In this document: in pieces, positions 52,313 through 57,220 of the stretch | Layout: each line of letters begins with the position of its first letter | How positions within the stretch are numbered: the first letter of the stretch is position 1 | Assembly (NCBI RefSeq): GCF_013817345.1 | Contig: NZ_JACDCW010000013.1 | Location: 1 to 57,220, forward strand | Length of the DNA stretch: 57,220 nucleotides | Reading direction: 5' to 3' | Source: Methylibium sp. | GTDB taxonomy: Bacteria > Pseudomonadota > Gammaproteobacteria > Burkholderiales > Burkholderiaceae_C | The notes under the pieces: model-generated | The model's input: only the letters and a program-made list of their open reading frames with translations | Databases searched by the model: none | Told to the model about the DNA's origin: nothing | Position numbers and translations under genes: made by a program

Positions 52313-53116
52313 CTACGAACTGCCAGCGGCCGGAACATTGAACAATCTCTCGAAATTGTGGCGAGTTGCTTCAGCCACGGCTTCGACGCTGCAGCCCTTG
52401 AGCTCCGCCAGCCTGGCAGCCACCAGAGGCACGAAAGACGGGTTGTTGATCTTGCCCCGATGGGGCACCGGCGCGAGGTAGGGGCTGTCGGTCTCGATCA
52501 GGCAGCGATCCAGTGGCACCTCGCGCGCCACCTCATGAAGCTCGGTCGCGTTTTTGAAGGTCAGGATGCCCGAAAAGGAGATCATGAAGCCCAGGGCCAA
52601 GGCCTCGCGGGCCACCTTGCGGGTTTCCGTGAAGCAATGAAAAACGCCGTGTGCCGGAGTCCCCGCACCGGAAACGCCGTCCTCGCGCAGGATCGCCAGC
52701 GTGTCCTCGGAGGCCGAGCGCGTGTGGATGACAAGCGGCAACCCGGCCTGCCGCGCCGCGCGGATGTGCACGCGGAAACGCTCGCGCTGCCAGGCCATGT
52801 CGGCCACCGTGCGTTCGCCCAGGCGGTAGTAGTCCAGGCCGGTCTCGCCGATGGCCACCACGCGCGGTTTGGCCGCCAGCTCGAGCAGGTTCTCCACGCT
52901 CGGCTCGCGCACGTCTTCGTTGTCAGGATGCACGCCGGCCGAACACCAGAAGTTCTCGTGAGCCATCGCCAGAGAATGAACCGTCTCGAACTCCTCCAGC
53001 GTGGTGCAGATCACGAGCGCACGGTCGACGCGCTCGCGCGCCATGGCCGCGCGGATGGCGGGCAACTCGGCCTGCAGTTGCGGGTCGCTGAGGTGGCAGT
53101 GGGAATCGACGAACAT
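52313..53116 (-). CDS. tatD: TatD family metal-dependent DNase
   Basis: A 267-residue TIM-barrel hydrolase from ATG 53116 (MFVDSHCHLSDPQLQ), with metal ligands in DSHCHL, GETGLDYYR, VIHTRSA, FHCFTE and ETDSPYLAP. Related enzymes act as 3'-5' DNases or deacylases. Part of the mltG-tmk-holB-pilZ-tatD string. Confidence 0.95.
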   Translation of the reverse strand: MFVDSHCHLSDPQLQAELPAIRAAMARERVDRALVICTTLEEFETVHSLAMAHENFWCSAGVHPDNEDVREPSVENLLELAAKPRVVAIGETGLDYYRLGERTVADMAWQRERFRVHIRAARQAGLPLVIHTRSASEDTLAILREDGVSGAGTPAHGVFHCFTETRKVAREALALGFMISFSGILTFKNATELHEVAREVPLDRCLIETDSPYLAPVPHRGKINNPSFVPLVAARLAELKGCSVEAVAEATRHNFERLFNVPAAGSS

Positions 53117-53202
53117 GGTGCCGACACTGTGCCTCAGCAGCTGGAGCACGTGTTTTCTAGGGCCGCGTCGCGCGAAGCTGCGTCAATACGCGACAGAACG
53201 AC

Positions 53203-53586
53203 TCAGAGCGTTTGCGTCGGCTTGGCCGAGGAAAGCGAGGTACCGAGGATCTCCTCGATCCTGACCTTGAGCATGCGCGTTTTCTCATCGGTGGGAAAGC
53301 GCACGCCCACGCCCTGCGTGCGCCCGCCCGAGGCGTTGGCCGGCGTCACCCAGCCGACCTTGCCGGCCACCGGATAACGCTGCGGATCTTCCGGCAGCGA
53401 CAGCAGCAGGTAGATGTCTTCGCCGAGCTTGTATTCGCGATTGGTCGGCACGAACAGCCCGCCGTCGGTGAAGAGGGGGATGTAGGCCGCATACAGCGCG
53501 CCCTTCTCGCGAAAGACGAGCTGGATCACGCTCGGCCGCGCGGTGGTGGCGATCGCCGGTGGGCTCCGCAGGTTCACTTCACTCAT
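53203..53586 (-). CDS. PilZ-domain protein
   Basis: A 127-residue single-domain PilZ protein from ATG 53586 (MSEVNLRSPPAIATTARPSV). It lacks the RxxxR and (D/N)xSxxG c-di-GMP signature at the usual places, like the type IV pilus protein PilZ itself. The place between holB and tatD is the classic pilZ locus. It probably acts in type IV pilus assembly with PilB/FimX. Confidence 0.85.
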   Translation of the reverse strand: MSEVNLRSPPAIATTARPSVIQLVFREKGALYAAYIPLFTDGGLFVPTNREYKLGEDIYLLLSLPEDPQRYPVAGKVGWVTPANASGGRTQGVGVRFPTDEKTRMLKVRIEEILGTSLSSAKPTQTL

Positions 53587-53609
53587 GGTTTCAGTGTATC
53601 CACCGGACT

Positions 53610-54674
53610 CTATTCGGCAGCGCGCCGCAACGTCGAAGACCGTGCGACTTGCGGCAGAGTTGTCGGCAACGTGGCCGGCTGCATTGCCCGGCGCAATTGC
53701 TGCACCAGCGCTTCGATGCCGAGCGCGGCATTCCAAGGGTGTTCGGCACGGCGCATCTCGCCGCGAAGCACGGCGCCGCAGGCGGTGAGTCGGGCCACGT
53801 CACCCGCTTTCGGAACGCTTTGCGCGCCGAAGTAACGCGGCGCGGCGCCGACCGCTGCGGCCAGCGCATCGTGGCAAAGCTTTTGCAGCGCGTCGATCGC
53901 CAGCGGCAGCGGCCAGGCGGCCAGCGTGGCGCTTTGCCCGGCCTGCACCTCGCGCGGCAGCCGCAGCCAGGCCTCGGCGGTGATGCCCAGTGCAAGCCGC
54001 TCCAGCGCTTCGAGCGGCGCGCCGCCCGCTGCGGCGAGCAGCACCTCGGGTTGGCTCACACGCTCGGCTTCGAGCCAGTCGATTGCATCTTGCTGCGGCG
54101 GCAGTGGCAGCCGCAGCGCCTGGCATCGGCTGCGCACCGTGGGCAACAACTGCTGAGGCGCGGCGCTCGCCAGGATGAAGCGCGCACGGCCGGGCGGTTC
54201 TTCAAGCGTCTTGAGCAGCATGTTGGCGCTGGTGGGGTTGATCCGCTCGGCCGGGTACAGCACGCTCACCTTCGCGCCGCCGCGGGTCGATGTCTTCTGC
54301 GAGAACGCCACCGCGGCGCGCACCGCTTCCACGCGGATCTCCTTGCTCGGCTTGCGCCCCTTGCCGCCTTCGCCGTCGGCGGCTTCCTCGGTGGTGCTCC
54401 AGCCGAGGGTCTGCTGCAGCGCCTCGGGCACCAGCACCAGCAAGTCCGGATGCGTGCGCGCGGCGATCAGCCGGCAGGCGCCGCAAACGCCGCAAGCCTG
54501 GCCCGAAGGCCGCGCCTCGGGCTCGCCCTCGCACAGCCAGGCGGCGGCAAGAGCCAGGGCCAGCTCGAACTGGCCGACACCGCGCGGCCCGTGAATGAGC
54601 AGCGCATGGCCGCGCGTGGTTTGCAGTGCCTGCGCAAGCGGCGCCAGCAGCCAGGGAGCGAGCGCGGCGCTCAC
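53610..54674 (-). CDS. holB: DNA polymerase III delta' subunit
   Basis: A 354-residue clamp-loader subunit starting at GTG 54674, which overlaps the tmk stop (GTGA). The degenerate P-loop [15 protein letters not shown], the zinc cysteines [10 protein letters not shown] and the sensor-type segments ([32 protein letters not shown]) are visible. The AAA+ lid and C-terminal collar domain follow. Confidence 0.94.
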   Translation of the reverse strand: MSAALAPWLLAPLAQALQTTRGHALLIHGPRGVGQFELALALAAAWLCEGEPEARPSGQACGVCGACRLIAARTHPDLLVLVPEALQQTLGWSTTEEAADGEGGKGRKPSKEIRVEAVRAAVAFSQKTSTRGGAKVSVLYPAERINPTSANMLLKTLEEPPGRARFILASAAPQQLLPTVRSRCQALRLPLPPQQDAIDWLEAERVSQPEVLLAAAGGAPLEALERLALGITAEAWLRLPREVQAGQSATLAAWPLPLAIDALQKLCHDALAAAVGAAPRYFGAQSVPKAGDVARLTACGAVLRGEMRRAEHPWNAALGIEALVQQLRRAMQPATLPTTLPQVARSSTLRRAAE

Positions 54675-55303
54675 CAGCCACGCTCCTGCAGCACGCCGAC
54701 GATCTGCGCGGCCACCTGCTCGCGCGGCTGCGCCGCGTCGATGCGGGCGAAGCGCTGGGGTGCTGCGGCCGCGCGCGTTCGATAGCCGTCTCGCACGCGC
54801 CGGAAGAAGGCCTCGTCCTGCTGCTCGAAGCGATCGGGCGTGCGCGCGGCGGCGACGCGCCCCGCAGCCACGGCGGGATCGAGGTCGAACCACAAGGTCA
54901 GGTCGGGCTGTCGCGTGCCGCCCCCCGTGGCTTGCACCCAGCTTTCGAGCGCAGACAGCACTGCGAGATCGAAGCCGCGGCCTGCGCCCTGGTAGGCGAA
55001 GGTCGCATCGGTATAACGGTCGCACAGCACCACCGCGCCGCGCGCCAGCGCCGGCTCGATGCACTGCTGCAGGTGATCGCGCCGCGCCGCGAAGATGAGC
55101 AGGGCCTCGGTCAGCGCATCCATGCTTCGGTGAAGCACCAGTTCGCGCAGGCTCTCCGCCAGCGGCGTGCCGCCGGGTTCGCGCGTGCGCACGACCTCCA
55201 GGCTCTGCCCACGCCACCGCTCGGCCACCGCCTCGAGATGGCTCGACTTGCCGGCGCCGTCGATGCCCTCGAAAGTGACGAAGCGGCCTGCTGCGGTGCT
55301 CAC
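54671..55303 (-). CDS. tmk: Thymidylate kinase
   Basis: A 210-residue kinase making dTDP from dTMP. The P-loop [16 protein letters not shown], the DRY motif [20 protein letters not shown] and [11 protein letters not shown] are present. Its ATG overlaps the mltG stop by four bases (ATGA). Confidence 0.97.
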   Translation of the reverse strand: MSTAAGRFVTFEGIDGAGKSSHLEAVAERWRGQSLEVVRTREPGGTPLAESLRELVLHRSMDALTEALLIFAARRDHLQQCIEPALARGAVVLCDRYTDATFAYQGAGRGFDLAVLSALESWVQATGGGTRQPDLTLWFDLDPAVAAGRVAAARTPDRFEQQDEAFFRRVRDGYRTRAAAAPQRFARIDAAQPREQVAAQIVGVLQERGW

Positions 55304-56313
55304 CGCGGTGTGTCGCGGCCAATGCCGCGCTGGTACTTTTTCACCGCCCGGTTGTGGTCGCCGAGGTTGGTGCTGAAGACGCTGCTGCCGTCGCCGCGAG
55401 AAACGAAGTAGAGCGCCTTGGTCGCCTCCGGCTTCACCGCGGCCAGCAGCGAAGCCTTGCCCGGCATGGCGATCGGCGTGGGCGGCAGGCCGCGCCGCGT
55501 GTAGGTGTTGTAGGGCGTATCGGCCTGCAGGTCGCGCTTGCGCAGGTTGCCGTCGAAAGACTCGCCGAGGCCGTAAATGACCGTCGGGTCCGTCTGCAGC
55601 GGCATGCCGATGCGCAGCCGGTTCACGAACACGCCCGCGACCTTGCCGCGATCGTCGGCCTGGCCGGTTTCCTTCTCGACGATGGAGGCCAGGATCAAGG
55701 CCTCATCGGGACTCTTCAGCGGCGTGGACGCGTCACGCTGCGCCCAGGCGGCCTCCAGACGGCCCTGCATCGCGCGATAGGCCCGCTGCAGCACCGACAG
55801 GTCGGTCGCGCCCTTGTGATAGCTGTAGGTGTCCGGGAAAAAACGGCCTTCGGGCGCGACGCCGGGCGTGCCCAGAGCCGCCATCAGCTCGGTGTCGTTC
55901 ATCGCTACGGTGCTGGGCACGAGCGCTTCGGCCTTGGCCAACTCGGCCCGCAACTGACGAAAGTTCCAGCCTTCGATCAGGCGCACCGTGGCCATGGTGA
56001 CGTCGCCGCGCACCATCATGTGCAGCAGCGACACGGGGGTTTCGCCCGTGCGGATCTCGTAGCTGCCGGCGCGGATATTGCGCGCCTCGCCAGACCATCG
56101 GAACCATTCATAGAGCAGCCGCGGCGGCACCTGCACGCCGGCGTCGACCCAGGCTTGAGCGATCTGGCGCGGTGCCGTGCCGGACTCGATCGACAACTCG
56201 ACGCTCGGAGCGGCGAGCGGCAGCGGCCGCTGCAACCACCAGAAGGCCGCCGCGGCCGCGCCCACCAGCAGCACCAGCGCCAGCAGCAGCCCTAGCTTGA
56301 ACACGCGCTTCAT
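55300..56313 (-). CDS. mltG: Endolytic murein transglycosylase MltG
   Basis: A 337-residue inner-membrane enzyme that cuts nascent glycan strands and so ends their growth. One N-terminal helix ([20 protein letters not shown]) is followed by a LysM-like region and the YceG catalytic domain, with Glu in [20 protein letters not shown], then [20 protein letters not shown] and the [17 protein letters not shown] segment. Divergent from ygfZ over 43 bp. Confidence 0.96.
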   Translation of the reverse strand: MKRVFKLGLLLALVLLVGAAAAAFWWLQRPLPLAAPSVELSIESGTAPRQIAQAWVDAGVQVPPRLLYEWFRWSGEARNIRAGSYEIRTGETPVSLLHMMVRGDVTMATVRLIEGWNFRQLRAELAKAEALVPSTVAMNDTELMAALGTPGVAPEGRFFPDTYSYHKGATDLSVLQRAYRAMQGRLEAAWAQRDASTPLKSPDEALILASIVEKETGQADDRGKVAGVFVNRLRIGMPLQTDPTVIYGLGESFDGNLRKRDLQADTPYNTYTRRGLPPTPIAMPGKASLLAAVKPEATKALYFVSRGDGSSVFSTNLGDHNRAVKKYQRGIGRDTPR

Positions 56314-56356
56314 CGTCAGTGGGGTTGTTCCATGCGGCGCTGATGATAATCAGCGC

Positions 56357-57220
56357 ATGACATCTACTCCTGCGACCGAGATTGCGCCCGAAGGTGCCGT
56401 GCGCCTCGACCACACCGGCCTGATCGGCGCACGTGGCGCCGACGCCGCGGCCTTCCTGCACAGCCAGTTGACCAACGACTTCACCGGCCTCGGCCTCGGC
56501 GAAGCCCGGCTGGCTGCCCCGTGTTCGGCGAAGGGTCGCATGCTGGCGAGCTTCGTCGGCTTCAAGCGCAGCCACGACGAGATCTGGCTGGCGTGCCGAG
56601 CCGATCTGCTGCCTGCAACGCTCAAGCGCCTGCGCATGTTCGTGCTGCGCGCCAAGGTGCAGCTCGAAGAAATCACCGCGCCGGTTTCGCTGCTCGGCTT
56701 GAGCGGTGCGCAGGCCGGTGCCTGGCTGCAGGCCGCCGCCAGCGGCACCGCGGCCCTGCCCGTCTGGGGCCACCGGCTGCTCGAAAACGGCGTCAGCGTC
56801 GTGCGCCTGCCCGACGGTGCCGGCCAGCCACGCTGGCTGTGCGCGGCGCCGGCCGAATCGGCGGCCGAAATACTCGAAGCCCTGCCCGCCCTGAGCCTGC
56901 CGGTCTGGGACTGGCTCGAGGTGCAGAGCGGCGTCGCACCGGTGCAGGCCGCCACCGTGGAAGCCTTCGTGCCGCAGATGTTGAACTACGAACTGGTGGG
57001 CGGCGTGAATTTCCAGAAAGGCTGCTATCCGGGCCAGGAGGTGGTCGCGCGCAGCCAGTACCGCGGCACCCTCAAGCGCCGCGCCCTGCCCTTGCACGGC
57101 GAGGCGCCGATGGCCGCGGGGCAGGAGGTGTACTGGAGCGGCGACGCCGGCCAGCCGAGCGGCGTCGTGGCCGCAGCGGCGCCGGCGCCGGGCGGCGGCC
57201 ACGACGCGTTGGTGGAGCTG
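56357..57220 (+). CDS. ygfZ: YgfZ/CAF17-like iron-sulfur cluster protein (3' end outside window)
   Basis: The first 288 codons of a folate-dependent protein that helps maintain [4Fe-4S] enzymes. The GcvT-like domain start (RLDHTGLIGARGADAAAFLH, SQLTNDFTG) and the family motif KGCYPGQE with Cys223 are present. The remaining C-terminal residues lie past the right edge. ATG 56357 matches the usual family length upstream of the first motif. Confidence 0.95.
   Translation, partial: MTSTPATEIAPEGAVRLDHTGLIGARGADAAAFLHSQLTNDFTGLGLGEARLAAPCSAKGRMLASFVGFKRSHDEIWLACRADLLPATLKRLRMFVLRAKVQLEEITAPVSLLGLSGAQAGAWLQAAASGTAALPVWGHRLLENGVSVVRLPDGAGQPRWLCAAPAESAAEILEALPALSLPVWDWLEVQSGVAPVQAATVEAFVPQMLNYELVGGVNFQKGCYPGQEVVARSQYRGTLKRRALPLHGEAPMAAGQEVYWSGDAGQPSGVVAAAAPAPGGGHDALVEL

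Overview
The window is a dense, GC-rich bacterial chromosome segment with 45 genes. Gene families and order (guaB/guaA, smpB opposite ratA-rnfH, mltG-tmk-holB-pilZ-tatD, a complete sox cluster) point to a betaproteobacterium of the order Burkholderiales, probably a Rubrivivax/Leptothrix/Ideonella-type sulfur oxidiser. This assignment is inferred from content and synteny; no database was searched. I saw no tRNA, rRNA, insertion sequence, integrase or CRISPR array.

Layout. (1) 1-7033, minus strand: a small membrane protein, tadA, ldcA, then a TonB-dependent receptor with its own exbB-exbD-exbD-tonB; tonB runs off the left edge. (2) 7211-8770: a chemoreceptor. (3) 9046-30175: an unusual locus built around a giant surface-type protein. 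In order it holds a GAF-HlyD adaptor, a PqqD-like/M50 protease/HlyD fusion, a 26-codon linking ORF, a shortened SecA-like ATPase, a periplasmic HlyD adaptor, a ~3,500-residue protein (EPRxL motif, DUF4347, beta-helix, cadherin-like repeats, Pro-rich linker, membrane segment, acidic tail) and a tandem-GGDEF protein. Two divergent regulators follow: an OmpR-type regulator without the phospho-acceptor Asp and a SARP/BTAD regulator. Overlapping stops and starts tie most of these genes together. This is the best candidate for a poorly described system: a dedicated export and display machine with a SecA-like motor in place of an ABC transporter, and with built-in c-di-GMP links.

(4) 30189-36592: housekeeping genes guaB-MFS-guaA, a DUF4124 protein, rnfH, ratA and smpB. 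(5) 36593-51190: sulfur oxidation. A sulfane-sulfur-type ArsR repressor and a cytochrome c sit beside a YeeE/YedE transporter. The minus-strand soxCDYZAXB cluster is followed by HbpS/GlcG-like, DsrE-like and SoxH-like genes; a TlpA/SoxW thioredoxin diverges from soxC and a second YeeE/YedE gene lies further right. A 19-bp element, TATTC-N9-GATAT, occurs both upstream of the repressor gene and between soxC and tlpA, so it is a likely operator. Hairpins separate the functional pairs CD, YZ, AX and B. A haloacetate-dehalogenase-like hydrolase and a DUF599 protein also lie here. (6) 51216-57220: a small unknown gene, an ankyrin protein, tatD, pilZ, holB, tmk, mltG and, divergently, ygfZ, which is cut by the right edge.

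The most notable sequence-level anomaly is in the giant gene. Its C-terminal domain lies in the -1 frame after the heptamer C CCG GGG at 25736-25742, and the next gene overlaps the end of that -1 frame by ATGA. The gene is therefore frameshifted by a one-base loss, mis-sequenced, or read by ribosomal frameshifting.
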